Part shown: positions 8,848-18,281 of the stretch, one piece after another
Numbering within the stretch: position 1 is the stretch's first letter
How the letters are laid out: each line of letters begins with the position of its first letter
NCBI GenBank assembly: GCA_013202295.1
Contig: JABMRT010000098.1
Location: 1 to 39,435, forward strand
DNA: 39,435 bases
Origin: Candidatus Zhuqueibacterota bacterium
Lineage (GTDB): Bacteria > Zhuqueibacterota > QNDG01 > JABMRT01
Direction of reading: 5' to 3'
Program-made: the position numbers and the translations under genes
The notes under the pieces: generated by a model
The model's input: only the letters and a program-made list of their open reading frames with translations
What the model was told of the DNA's origin: nothing
Databases searched by the model: none

Positions 8848-8876
8848 AATATACATGTTTGAGATTGAAAAGGCAA
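8848..8876 (-). promoter_or_regulatory. sigma70-type promoter for fusA
   Basis: The minus strand reads TTGCCT (8876-8871), 17 bases, then TATATT (8853-8848). Transcription would start near 8841, giving a leader of about 77 bases before the fusA ATG at 8764. Confidence 0.5.
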
Positions 8877-8989
8877 GTGGAAAATGATGGAAAATATGAA
8901 TTCGAATTAAAAATTGATAAAATCACAAAATATGGATTAGATGGCGTATAAAAATCTATTGCTTATTTCCTCCATTTATAATAATTTAA

Positions 8990-11086
<2,097 letters not shown>

Positions 11087-11094
11087 TATGGAGA

Positions 11095-11128
11095 TCCGCC
11101 TTCGCTAAAGAACAGCTTCGGCGGACAG
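11095..11128 (+). repeat. interspersed palindromic element, third copy
   Basis: This is a variant of the unit at 5325-5396, with TCCGCC and GGCGGA as perfect outer arms and TTCGCTAAAGAACAGCTTC between them. It lies nine bases after the ligA stop. It keeps the palindrome better than the other copies, whose right arm reads GGCGAG. Confidence 0.75.
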
Positions 11129-11130
11129 GC

Positions 11131-11200
11131 GGGGAACGATAGACGATTTACGATATACAACATACGGTTAAATGGAGGCAGGATACGGGAGTCGGGAGAC
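11131..11200 (+). repeat. degenerate short-unit repeat tract
   Basis: Imperfect runs such as CGATAGACGATTTACGATA are followed by GGATACGGGAGTCGGGAGA. No coding frame is convincing. Similar low-complexity tracts fill other gaps in the window (5397-5430, 12021-12080, 16945-17017, 17834-17936). Confidence 0.45.
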
Positions 11201-11219
11201 AGAGAAAAATACAAAGATA

Positions 11220-11333
11220 TGTCATTCTGATCCTGCCGGGGCGGGAGAAGAATCTTGTAGCCCAGCCCCGAAGATACTTCGTTCCGAATAATACGGGACT
11301 CCCCGGAAAGAACTCGGGACAGGCAGTATGACA
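11220..11333. repeat. short interspersed palindromic element with TGTCATTCTG ends
   Basis: The left end reads TGTCATTCTGA and the right end CAGTATGACA, an inverted match with one mismatch over 10 bases. Inside are GAAGAATCTTG and further GC-rich inverted segments. I recall this type of sequence as widespread between genes in many bacterial genomes. It has no coding frame. Confidence 0.65.
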
Positions 11334-11370
11334 ACCTTCCCTGCCGTATACCTAATAGACCCCCTCTCGA

Positions 11371-11394
11371 TCTCCCCCTTAACTAAGGGGGAGA
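11371..11394. repeat. perfect 10-bp hairpin, CTCCCCCTT type
   Basis: TCTCCCCCTT and AAGGGGGAGA are perfect inverted arms with a four-base loop. No T run follows on the plus strand, so it is more likely an interspersed repeat than a terminator. It completes a gap (11087-11478) filled by four kinds of repeat. Confidence 0.65.
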
Positions 11395-11478
11395 GGAAAC
11401 GAACATTGAAAATATTTACGAATGATGAATGGATCATCCAATACATTTAAAATTTTAATTGAGATTGGATAAAACAAT

Positions 11479-12000
11479 ATGAATCATTGTCTTCAGTGCA
11501 GCAAGCCGCTCTCTCCCAAAAAGGAAGACGGCTTTGACCGTTGGGTCTGCGAATCTTGCGGATGGACGTATTATAACAATCCGCGGCCGTGTGTGACTGC
11601 GGTGATCGGGCAGGAGGGCAAGGTGCTGCTTGCTAGCCGGGCGATGGAGCCGGCCAAGGGAAAGTGGGATTTGCCGGGAGGATTCATTGAGCCGGGTGAG
11701 CATCCTGAATGTGCGTTGGCGAGGGAGATTTGCGAAGAGCTGCAATGCGGTTTGAAATCTACGGACCTGCTGGGGTTTTACCCGGACATGTATGGACTGG
11801 AGGAGATTCCTATATTAAATATTGCGTTTTGCTGTCAAACCGAGGGTAAGATTGTGCCCTGTAAAAAGGAGTTTTCTGAGATCCGCTGGTTTGGGCTGGA
11901 TGAGCTGCCGTCCAAATTTGCATTTGCTTCAGTCCGCGCGATATTGGATGATTGTATTGAGAAGTTTGAGCTTTTGATGGGGAATCCGCCTACGCTATAG
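11479..12000 (+). CDS. Nudix hydrolase with N-terminal zinc ribbon
   Basis: This 173-residue protein begins with a zinc ribbon (CLQCSKPLSPK ... CESCGWTYYNNPRP, four Cys, residues about 4 to 35). The Nudix box GGFIEPGEHPECALAREICEE follows the family pattern Gx5Ex7REx2EE. Nudix enzymes cleave nucleoside diphosphate-X compounds; the zinc ribbon recalls NudC (NADH pyrophosphatase), but the protein is shorter and an ADP-ribose or sugar-nucleotide substrate is equally possible. There is no clear ribosome binding site. The last four codons and the TAG stop lie inside a copy of the 36-bp element at 11985-12020, so the natural C-terminus may have been altered by that insertion. Confidence 0.9.
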   Translation: MNHCLQCSKPLSPKKEDGFDRWVCESCGWTYYNNPRPCVTAVIGQEGKVLLASRAMEPAKGKWDLPGGFIEPGEHPECALAREICEELQCGLKSTDLLGFYPDMYGLEEIPILNIAFCCQTEGKIVPCKKEFSEIRWFGLDELPSKFAFASVRAILDDCIEKFELLMGNPPTL

Positions 12001-12020
12001 AGCAGATACGGCGAGACAAG
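11985..12020 (+). repeat. 36-bp interspersed palindromic element, fourth copy, overlapping the Nudix gene end
   Basis: The copy matches 5325-5360 closely, differing at CTATAG for CTAAAG and AGATAC for AGCTAC. The changed CTATAG gives the Nudix gene its TAG stop at 11998-12000. Confidence 0.8.
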
Positions 12021-12080
12021 TAGGGAAGGGTGAAGGGGGAAAGTCCAAGAACAGTAAACAGTATATAGTATACAGAAAAT
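12021..12080 (+). repeat. degenerate short-unit repeat tract before ispG
   Basis: A purine-rich run of the type GGGAAGGGTGAAGGGGGAAA is followed by imperfect repeats around ACAGTAAACAGTATATAGTA. It occupies most of the gap before ispG and is noncoding. Confidence 0.45.
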
Positions 12081-12104
12081 GAATAGGAACGGGATGGGGG
12101 GAAT

Positions 12105-13178
12105 TTGATACAATCCAACATAAAAAGAAAAAACACACAGGCGGTTCGGGTTGGGAATGTGGTGATCGGGGGCGGGGCGCCAATTTCTGTGCAGTCGATG
12201 ACGTGCACGAAAACGGAAGATGTGGCCGAAACTGTGGCACAGATTCTCAGGCTTGAGGATGCAGGATGTGAGATTGTGCGTGTCGCAGTGCCATCCAAGG
12301 AAGCCGCAGATGCGGTGGGGCTGATCCGTGAGGCGATTCAGATCCCGTTGGTCGCGGATATTCATTTTGATTATAAACTGGCTTTGCGGGTGATCGAACT
12401 GGGTGTGGACAAGGTGCGCATTAATCCGGGGAATATCGGTTCAAGGAAACGTATCGAGAAGGTACTGTACGCCGCGAAGGAGCGGGGCATTCCCATCCGG
12501 ATCGGGGTGAACAGCGGCTCGCTTGAAAAAGATCTCCTCAAACAATATGGAGGCGTGACCCCCGCCGCCCTGGCCGAGAGTGCGCTTCGCCATGTTCGTA
12601 TCTGTGAAGAATTTAATTTTGAAGATATTGTGATTTCCGTGAAGGCGTCTGATGTGCCGATGATGATCGAGACCAACCGGATTCTCGCTGAGAAAGTCAG
12701 CTATCCTCTGCATCTCGGTGTCACAGAAGCGGGCACTCCGCGAACCGGCGCGCTACGATCCGCGGTGGGAATTGGTGCTTTGCTTGCGGAAGGCATTGGA
12801 GATACGATCCGTGTGTCATTGACCGGTGATCCGGTTGAAGAAGTCAAGGCCGGATTTGAGATTCTTAAATCCCTGCATCTCCGTGAACATGGTGTGACGA
12901 TCATCTCATGCCCCACGTGCGGACGGACCCAGACATCGATGTTCACGCTGGCCGAAGAGGTGGAGAAGGCACTGACGAATGAGAAAAAATCCCTCACCGT
13001 CGCGATTATGGGATGCGCGGTGAACGGGCCGGGTGAGGCGAAGGAAGCGGATCTCGGTGTGGCTTGCGGCAAAGGGTCCGCCCTGTTGTTCAGGAAGGGA
13101 AAGACGATCCGAAAGATTCGTGAGGATGAGATTGTGGAGACATTGGTCCGCGAAGTTCAAGAGTGGACTGAAGATTGA
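12105..13178 (+). CDS. ispG: 4-hydroxy-3-methylbut-2-enyl diphosphate synthase IspG (GcpE)
   Basis: This 357-residue enzyme converts MEcPP to HMBPP in the non-mevalonate isoprenoid pathway using a [4Fe-4S] cluster. The predicted cluster ligands are Cys269 and Cys272 in SCPTCGRTQ, Cys304 in MGCAVNGPGE, and Glu311, matching E. coli Cys270, Cys273, Cys305 and Glu312. The TIM-barrel motif SVQSMTCTKTED is at the N-terminus. The start is a TTG at 12105 with a GGGGG run just upstream; the nearby ATG codons are out of frame. It is the short bacterial form without the insert domain. The cell therefore probably uses the MEP route. Confidence 0.97.
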   Translation: MIQSNIKRKNTQAVRVGNVVIGGGAPISVQSMTCTKTEDVAETVAQILRLEDAGCEIVRVAVPSKEAADAVGLIREAIQIPLVADIHFDYKLALRVIELGVDKVRINPGNIGSRKRIEKVLYAAKERGIPIRIGVNSGSLEKDLLKQYGGVTPAALAESALRHVRICEEFNFEDIVISVKASDVPMMIETNRILAEKVSYPLHLGVTEAGTPRTGALRSAVGIGALLAEGIGDTIRVSLTGDPVEEVKAGFEILKSLHLREHGVTIISCPTCGRTQTSMFTLAEEVEKALTNEKKSLTVAIMGCAVNGPGEAKEADLGVACGKGSALLFRKGKTIRKIREDEIVETLVREVQEWTED

Positions 13179-13237
13179 TTTTCGTATATTGTAGGTCGTA
13201 TGTCGAAGGGGACAGGATTGAGGTTGAAGGATTTTAT

Positions 13238-13849
13238 ATGAAGTATCCTTTCCATTGGCTGGGACATTCGGGTATTCGCATTGACGGGTCAAAGCGTGTT
13301 TATATCGATCCCTATCAGATCGGTTGTGATGATCCGGCGGATGTGATTTTAATTACGCATGAGCATTACGACCATTTTTCTAAAGTGGACATACTAAAAA
13401 TTTCTACTGTGGATACGATCCTCGTCAAGCCGGGAATGTCGCGTAACGAGCTATCCGTCGAGCAACGAACTGTCATCCCCGGACAGCAATTTGAATTGCA
13501 GGGTGTATCGATTCAGACAGTGCCCTCATACAATATCGGGAAACCGTTTCATCCTTCAGATTCTCATAATGTGGGTTATGTGTTTTCCCTGGATGACGTG
13601 ACGTATTATCACGCGGGTGATACGGATCTGATCCCGGAGATGACCGCGATTCAATGTGATGTGGCGTTTCTTCCAGTAGGCGGAACGTACACCATGAACC
13701 CAGAGGAAGCGGCCAAAGCTGCTGAGATCTTACGTCCCAAAATGGCGGTGCCGATTCATTGGGGTAGCGTGGTTGGTACACGGCGGGACGCAGAAACGTT
13801 CTCCAAATTATGTTCATGTGATGTGAACGTTCCAGAGTTGTATCCCTAA
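13238..13849 (+). CDS. metallo-beta-lactamase-fold hydrolase
   Basis: The product has 203 residues from the ATG at 13238, which has GAAGGA six bases upstream; an in-frame TTG at 13175 overlapping the ispG stop is less likely. It shows LGHSGIRI, the metal motif THEHYDHFS (HxHxDH), a further ligand region HAGDTD, and a late PIHWG His. This pattern fits the UPF0173/UlaG-like group of hydrolases. These enzymes bind two metal ions; the substrate is unknown. Fifty-nine bases separate it from ispG, so the two may share a transcript. Confidence 0.85.
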   Translation: MKYPFHWLGHSGIRIDGSKRVYIDPYQIGCDDPADVILITHEHYDHFSKVDILKISTVDTILVKPGMSRNELSVEQRTVIPGQQFELQGVSIQTVPSYNIGKPFHPSDSHNVGYVFSLDDVTYYHAGDTDLIPEMTAIQCDVAFLPVGGTYTMNPEEAAKAAEILRPKMAVPIHWGSVVGTRRDAETFSKLCSCDVNVPELYP

Positions 13850-13898
13850 AAAGCGGCTCTATATCAAATCGAGTGTGTAGATAAAAGAAGCTGACTCG

Positions 13899-13927
13899 CC
13901 ACAGATTAACACAGATGAAACACGGAT
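13899..13927 (+). repeat. left inverted repeat of ACAGATTAACACAGAT type
   Basis: The sequence begins CCACAGATTAACACAGATGA and is built from short units of the form ATTAACACAGAT. The same unit lies inverted at 14066-14095, enclosing a decayed gene. Confidence 0.7.
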
Positions 13928-13940
13928 ATAATGAAGGTAA

Positions 13941-14067
13941 AAACATGAAGAAATAACAGAGTCTATAATAGGCTCTGCTTCATGAATTAACGGCAACTGA
14001 AGTGAAAGTTGGGCTGCTCATAAATTTTGGAAAAGAAAAACTTGAGTTTAAACGTTTTGTTTATTAA
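13941..14067 (+). pseudogene. remnant of a GxxExxY (PDDEXK_3) gene with the middle deleted
   Basis: Two pieces of one gene are readable in two frames. At 13941-13982 the translation is KHEEITESIIGSAS, like the start of GxxExxY proteins, where EVHxxLGxG would follow. At 13984-14067 another frame reads ELTATEVKVGLLINFG and then KEKLEFKRFVY with a stop, which is the characteristic C-terminus (usually LLNYLKATxxxVGLLINFG). About 70 to 80 central residues are missing and the frames do not join, so it cannot be functional. The family has a PD-(D/E)XK nuclease-like fold of unknown role. Both halves were recognised from family memory, not from a search. Confidence 0.75.
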
Positions 14068-14095
14068 ATCTGTGTTAATCGGTGAAAATCAGTGG
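14066..14095 (-). repeat. right inverted repeat of ACAGATTAACACAGAT type
   Basis: The plus strand reads AAATCTGTGTTAATCGGTGA and continues to CAGTGG, so the minus strand carries CCACTGATTTTCACCGATTA, the same unit as at 13899-13927. It begins at the stop codon of the remnant gene. Confidence 0.7.
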
Positions 14096-14160
14096 CTAAA
14101 TCATTTGATATTGATCTCGAACCGTATAAAACAAAATAGAACCTAAATAGTGCCAATATT

Positions 14161-16215
14161 GTGAGACAACTATTGACGAGTCACATTGTAAAACCAAAAC
14201 AATTTTTCCTTCCTTTCCTTTTCCTTTTAATCCATAATATATCTGCGCAGGATTTGATCTGGCCCACGAACGCGAGTCAATTGCTGACTGCGACGTTCGG
14301 CGAGTACCGATCCGATCATTTTCACGCCGGGATCGATATCAAAACATGGGGCCGTGAAGGATATCCCGTATACGCGGTCGAAGACGGCTCTGTCGTTCGT
14401 GTTTTGGTTTCGCCAAATGGATACGGCCGTGCGGTTTATTTTCAGACACAATCCGGTCAAACGGTAGTCTTTGGTCACTTGTCCCAGTTCAATGATCAGA
14501 TCGAAGAACGTATCCGAAAAGAGCAAAACCGACTGGGCCGATATCGTGTTCAAATGTATTTTAAGGGGGGGGAACTCCCTTTCCAAAAAGGTGAAATCCT
14601 GGCCTATTCCGGCAGCACGGGAATCGGCGTGCCTCATCTGCATTTTGAGATCCGGGATTCGCTGAACCGGCCCGTGAATCCTCTCAATTTTAATTTTCCG
14701 ATTGTGGATACGATCGCGCCTGAAATCCAGGCGGTGGCTCTGTCGCATCTCACGGCAGGATCGCATGTGAATGGCGATTTTAAACCAGCGATTCTCAATG
14801 TCACAAAGACGGGTTCCAATCTATATCAAATTGATGAACCGTTTACCGCTCATGGCAGGTTGGGCGTTTCGGTGGCGGCAATCGATCTTGCCAATGGCGC
14901 GACGAATCCGCTCGCTTTTTATCAAGTTGAATTATGGATAGACGGCACATGTATTTATCAATTCCAGAATGATTTGTTTTCTTATGATGAAACGGATCTG
15001 GCCGAACTGATTTATAATACGAGGCTCCAGTCGCACTCCGATTTACGTTTTTTCAATCTGTTCCGCGAAAAGGGAAATGATCTGGCGTGTTATCCTCCGG
15101 CAACGCCGCAAATTGGCGTGATTCGATCCGGAGAGGATGAGAGGCGTGAGGATGGATCGATTTATTTGTCTGAAGGAACCCACTCACTCTGGATTGTCGT
15201 GTGTGATTATTTCGGAAATCAAAGCGACCTATTCGGGGATTTCACGGTCAGCGCAATGTCCGTTCCCGAACCTCAGGCCACAATGCAATGGATGCAAAAC
15301 GGGGAGACTCAGCCAGCCCCATCCGGATTGGGTGGAATTTTATCCATACGCTTTCTGAGAGATTATCTGTATTTCAGTGTGGATGCTTCCATACAATCGA
15401 TGAATCACCCCTCCTTAATCATTGAGAGCGGATTGAATCAGCAGCAAACTGTTCCCTTGATTCAGATTGAACCCGATAGGTTTGCCGGATATTTTCCCTT
15501 ATCCTTAATCCAGAAGGATGTCCTACAAATTTCCCTCACAGACGGGCCTTATGTTGACCGTGTCCTCGACCGAATAACTGTGCCCGTGTTCCACATCCGC
15601 CCGGATGAACCGGTCACTGTAGTCTCCACAGACGAACAATTCTCTGTTTATTTCTCACGGCAGTCTGTGTATGAATCCTTATGGTGTACAGTCGAGGTTT
15701 CCTCCAATCCGATCACCTATCATGTGCTGCCCGACGATGTACCCCTGAAAAAACAGGTGCGTATTTCAGTTCATGTTCCTGAGTCATCCAATAACAAGAT
15801 CCAGCTGGCCCTGTATCAAATAGATGAGGATGGGGAATATCAGTTTGCCGGTAACCAGTGGGATGTGGATGATCTCACAGCTCGCGTCAGCCGGTTAGGT
15901 CGGTTCACTGTGCTGCGGGATTCAGTGCCGCCGGAAATTCTGTCCATTTATCCAAGAAACGGAGCCACGTCGCGGGATCAGACGCCCAGAATCCAGATTG
16001 CATTCAAAGATTCACTTTCCGGCATAGGAGAAGAGGATGATTATATTGTCCACCTCAATGGAAAACGGTTGATTATGGAATATGATCCGGAAGAGGATGT
16101 GGCATTTCATCAGTTGATTTCGCCGATCCAGCCGGGGGAACATGTGATAGAAATTGCACTCCAGGATCGCTGCTGGAATAGAGTTCAACACACATCGAGA
16201 TTTACGATTCAGTAA
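14161..16215 (+). CDS. exported M23-family metallopeptidase with long C-terminal region
   Basis: This 684-residue protein starts at a GTG. It has a Sec signal with a hydrophobic stretch at 15 to 28 and likely cleavage near Ala29. The LytM/M23 zinc site is His55 and Asp59 (HFHAGIDI) with His159-x-His161 (HLHFEIRD). An insertion of about 40 residues with charged helices lies between the two halves. Residues from about 200 to 684 are beta-rich and end in a segment like an Ig-type domain (PPEILSIYPRNGA onward, near 580). M23 enzymes cut peptidoglycan cross-links or, when degenerate, activate amidases. All zinc ligands are present here, so it is probably active in the periplasm. The rhomboid gene follows after 12 bases. 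Confidence 0.88.
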   Translation: MRQLLTSHIVKPKQFFLPFLFLLIHNISAQDLIWPTNASQLLTATFGEYRSDHFHAGIDIKTWGREGYPVYAVEDGSVVRVLVSPNGYGRAVYFQTQSGQTVVFGHLSQFNDQIEERIRKEQNRLGRYRVQMYFKGGELPFQKGEILAYSGSTGIGVPHLHFEIRDSLNRPVNPLNFNFPIVDTIAPEIQAVALSHLTAGSHVNGDFKPAILNVTKTGSNLYQIDEPFTAHGRLGVSVAAIDLANGATNPLAFYQVELWIDGTCIYQFQNDLFSYDETDLAELIYNTRLQSHSDLRFFNLFREKGNDLACYPPATPQIGVIRSGEDERREDGSIYLSEGTHSLWIVVCDYFGNQSDLFGDFTVSAMSVPEPQATMQWMQNGETQPAPSGLGGILSIRFLRDYLYFSVDASIQSMNHPSLIIESGLNQQQTVPLIQIEPDRFAGYFPLSLIQKDVLQISLTDGPYVDRVLDRITVPVFHIRPDEPVTVVSTDEQFSVYFSRQSVYESLWCTVEVSSNPITYHVLPDDVPLKKQVRISVHVPESSNNKIQLALYQIDEDGEYQFAGNQWDVDDLTARVSRLGRFTVLRDSVPPEILSIYPRNGATSRDQTPRIQIAFKDSLSGIGEEDDYIVHLNGKRLIMEYDPEEDVAFHQLISPIQPGEHVIEIALQDRCWNRVQHTSRFTIQ

Positions 16216-16227
16216 CAGGACAAGAGC

Positions 16228-16944
16228 ATGATACCGATTCGCGACAGTCATGTGAAAATGAAAACCACACCGATTTTTACGGTGCTTCTGATCCTGGGCA
16301 ATATAGCCGTGTTTGTGTATCAATTTCTGCTGGGCCCGGATGTTGAGCCGTTTCTTTACAAGTTCGGCGCAATCCCCTGGGAGATCAGCCATTTTCAGGA
16401 TTTGCCAGGACTTGAATTCACACATCAGTCTCCTATGCCCAACTTTCTGACTCTGTTTACGGCGATGTTCCTACATGGCGGCATTCTGCATCTGGCGGGT
16501 AACATGCTCTATCTCTGGATTTTCGGTGACAATGTGGAAGCGCTCACCGGGCATCTTCGCTTCCCCGTCTTTTATCTGACCTGTGGATTGGTGGCTGCCA
16601 TGACTCATGTCGTTCTTGATCCAGGTTCGCATATTCCCATGATCGGGGCGAGTGGGGCGGTGTCCGGGATTCTGGGCGCGTATTTCATTCGGTTTCCCAA
16701 GGCGAAGGTGCATATGCTGGTCTTTTTTCCGTTTGTGATCTTTCGCACGTTTCAGATACCTGCTGTGGTTGTGCTGGGCATCTGGTTCATTCTACAGGTG
16801 CTGAACGGATTGGGTTCTCTGGGCTATCCCGGCGCGGGCGGTGTGGCCTGGTTCGCGCATATCGGCGGATTTATCGCGGGTATGATTCTCATCTTTTTTT
16901 TCCAGAAGAAAGGGAAAAAGCGTGCAGAAGCGAGGTGGATTTAA
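16228..16944 (+). CDS. rhomboid-family intramembrane serine protease
   Basis: This 238-residue membrane protein has about six hydrophobic segments. The catalytic dyad is Ser142 in GASGAVSGILGAY and His211 in WFAHIGGFIAG, and the family Asn is present in HLAGNMLYLW. Rhomboids cut transmembrane helices of other proteins within the membrane. Substrates cannot be deduced. AGGA precedes the ATG. It lies 12 bases after the M23 peptidase gene, so the two are probably one transcript, perhaps sharing an envelope role. Confidence 0.93.
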   Translation: MIPIRDSHVKMKTTPIFTVLLILGNIAVFVYQFLLGPDVEPFLYKFGAIPWEISHFQDLPGLEFTHQSPMPNFLTLFTAMFLHGGILHLAGNMLYLWIFGDNVEALTGHLRFPVFYLTCGLVAAMTHVVLDPGSHIPMIGASGAVSGILGAYFIRFPKAKVHMLVFFPFVIFRTFQIPAVVVLGIWFILQVLNGLGSLGYPGAGGVAWFAHIGGFIAGMILIFFFQKKGKKRAEARWI

Positions 16945-17017
16945 CCAAACGGTAAACGTGGAACGGGGAAGGTGAAAGGAAATTATGAATTATGAATGTA
17001 GAATTTTGAATTGTGAG
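16945..17017 (+). repeat. degenerate short-unit repeat tract
   Basis: Runs like AACGGTAAACGTGGAACGG and AATTATGAATTATGAATG fill the gap between the rhomboid and methyltransferase genes. The period is about 7 bases and imperfect. It is noncoding. Confidence 0.5.
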
Positions 17018-17025
17018 GTGATTGT

Positions 17026-17832
17026 TTGAGTAAATATGTGCATGGATATTCGAAACGTGAGGCGCAACGGTTGAAGGAACAATCCGAGATTCTGGAGCGG
17101 TTACTGCATGATGGGAATCATTTTCCTGCAGGGGCGAATGTGCTCGAGGCGGGATGTGGCGTGGGCGCACAGTCGGTTATTTTGGCGAAGCAGTCCCCGG
17201 AAGCGCGATTTACATCCATTGATATTTCACCGGAATCATTGGAAAAAGCTGAAGCTGCTGTCCATGTGCAGGGGCATTCCCATTTCACTTTTCAGCAGGC
17301 GGATATCTTGCATCTGTCTTTTGAGGACAATCATTTCGATTTCATATTCGTCTGCTTTGTGCTTGAACATTTGGACGATCCCGATTCCGCTTTGCTAGAG
17401 CTGAAACGCGTGCTCAAATCGGGCGGAGAAATTACGGTCATTGAGGGCGATCACGGATCGTGTTTTTGGCATACTGAAACCGAAGCCTCCTTAAAAGTTT
17501 GGGAGTGCATGATTCGGGCGCAGGCAGTTCACGGGCATGACGCGAATATCGGGCGGCGGATTTATCCGCTGCTTCACAAGGCCGGATTTGATGTTCACAC
17601 TTCTGAACCCAAATGGGTCTATGGCGACGGGGTCCATGCCCAATTGCTGGACGGCATGGTCAATCAGATTATTGTGCCCATGGTACAGACGGCGAAAGTG
17701 CGGTCCATTGAAGCCGGATGGGTGGATGAGGCTACCTGGGCACAGGGCATCCGGGAGCTGGAGGCGTCGGGCGATCCGCCGGAGGGGACTTTTTTTTATA
17801 CGTGGTTCAAAGCTAAAGCGGTGAAAAGCTAG
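17026..17832 (+). CDS. class I SAM-dependent methyltransferase
   Basis: This 268-residue protein begins at a TTG with GAGGTG seven bases upstream. The start MSKYVHGYSKREAQRL is typical of a methyltransferase group I recognise. SAM motif I is VLEAGCGVGAQS (about residues 38 to 50), the acidic residue of motif II is in TSIDIS, and the post-motif VCFVLEHLDDP follows. The substrate is unknown; small-molecule methylation is the usual role. A repeat tract lies on each side, and it has no obvious partner gene. Confidence 0.88.
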   Translation: MSKYVHGYSKREAQRLKEQSEILERLLHDGNHFPAGANVLEAGCGVGAQSVILAKQSPEARFTSIDISPESLEKAEAAVHVQGHSHFTFQQADILHLSFEDNHFDFIFVCFVLEHLDDPDSALLELKRVLKSGGEITVIEGDHGSCFWHTETEASLKVWECMIRAQAVHGHDANIGRRIYPLLHKAGFDVHTSEPKWVYGDGVHAQLLDGMVNQIIVPMVQTAKVRSIEAGWVDEATWAQGIRELEASGDPPEGTFFYTWFKAKAVKS

Positions 17833-17833
17833 G

Positions 17834-17936
17834 AGATGGGAATCCGGAGACAGGAAAGGGTGAAAGGTTAATGGGAAATGGTGAATTATTAATTAGATTA
17901 TATTTCCTGTCGCCAATATCCGATTGCCGATTGCCA
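17834..17936 (+). repeat. degenerate short-unit repeat tracts
   Basis: A purine-rich tract (GGAAAGGGTGAAAGG, then GGGAAATGGTGAATTA) is followed by a second run reading CCGATTGCCGATTGCC near 17920-17935. The two parts have similar imperfect 7-base periodicity. No coding potential is visible. Confidence 0.5.
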
Positions 17937-17972
17937 TAATTGTGTATCCCAAAAAATGCATAGGAGGGTGCT

Positions 17973-18281
17973 ATGTTTATCGTGCATGTGTTTGTTCATG
18001 TGAAGGATGATCAAGTGGCTGCATTCAGAGAGGCATCCATCGAGAATGCAAAGAACAGCATTCAGGAACCGGGTGTGGCCCGGTTTGACGTAATTCAGCA
18101 GCAGGATGATCCGACCCGCTTTGTACTGGTCGAAGTATATCGCACGCCGGAAGATCCGGCGAAGCATAAAGAGACCGAGCATTATCAAATCTGGCGGGAT
18201 ACAGTGGCGGACATGATGGCTGAACCCCGGTCGAGCATCAAGTATGATAATTTGTATCCTGACGAATCGGGGTGGGGATGA
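17973..18281 (+). CDS. antibiotic biosynthesis monooxygenase (ABM)-domain protein
   Basis: This 102-residue protein has the ABM dimeric alpha-beta barrel fold: a first strand [13 protein letters not shown], then a helix [12 protein letters not shown], then [25 protein letters not shown] and a KETEHYQIW helix. It resembles YgiN/LsrG-like quinol monooxygenases and isomerases of small phenols or autoinducers. AGGAGGG precedes the ATG. Its stop overlaps the ATG of the next gene as ATGA, so it is translated together with an iron alcohol dehydrogenase, which suggests a joint role in handling a small reactive metabolite. Confidence 0.85.
   Translation: MFIVHVFVHVKDDQVAAFREASIENAKNSIQEPGVARFDVIQQQDDPTRFVLVEVYRTPEDPAKHKETEHYQIWRDTVADMMAEPRSSIKYDNLYPDESGWG

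Noticed and set aside
11371-11394. Hairpin as a ligA terminator
   Set aside because: It lies 285 bases after the stop and has no T run on the plus strand; an interspersed repeat explains it better.
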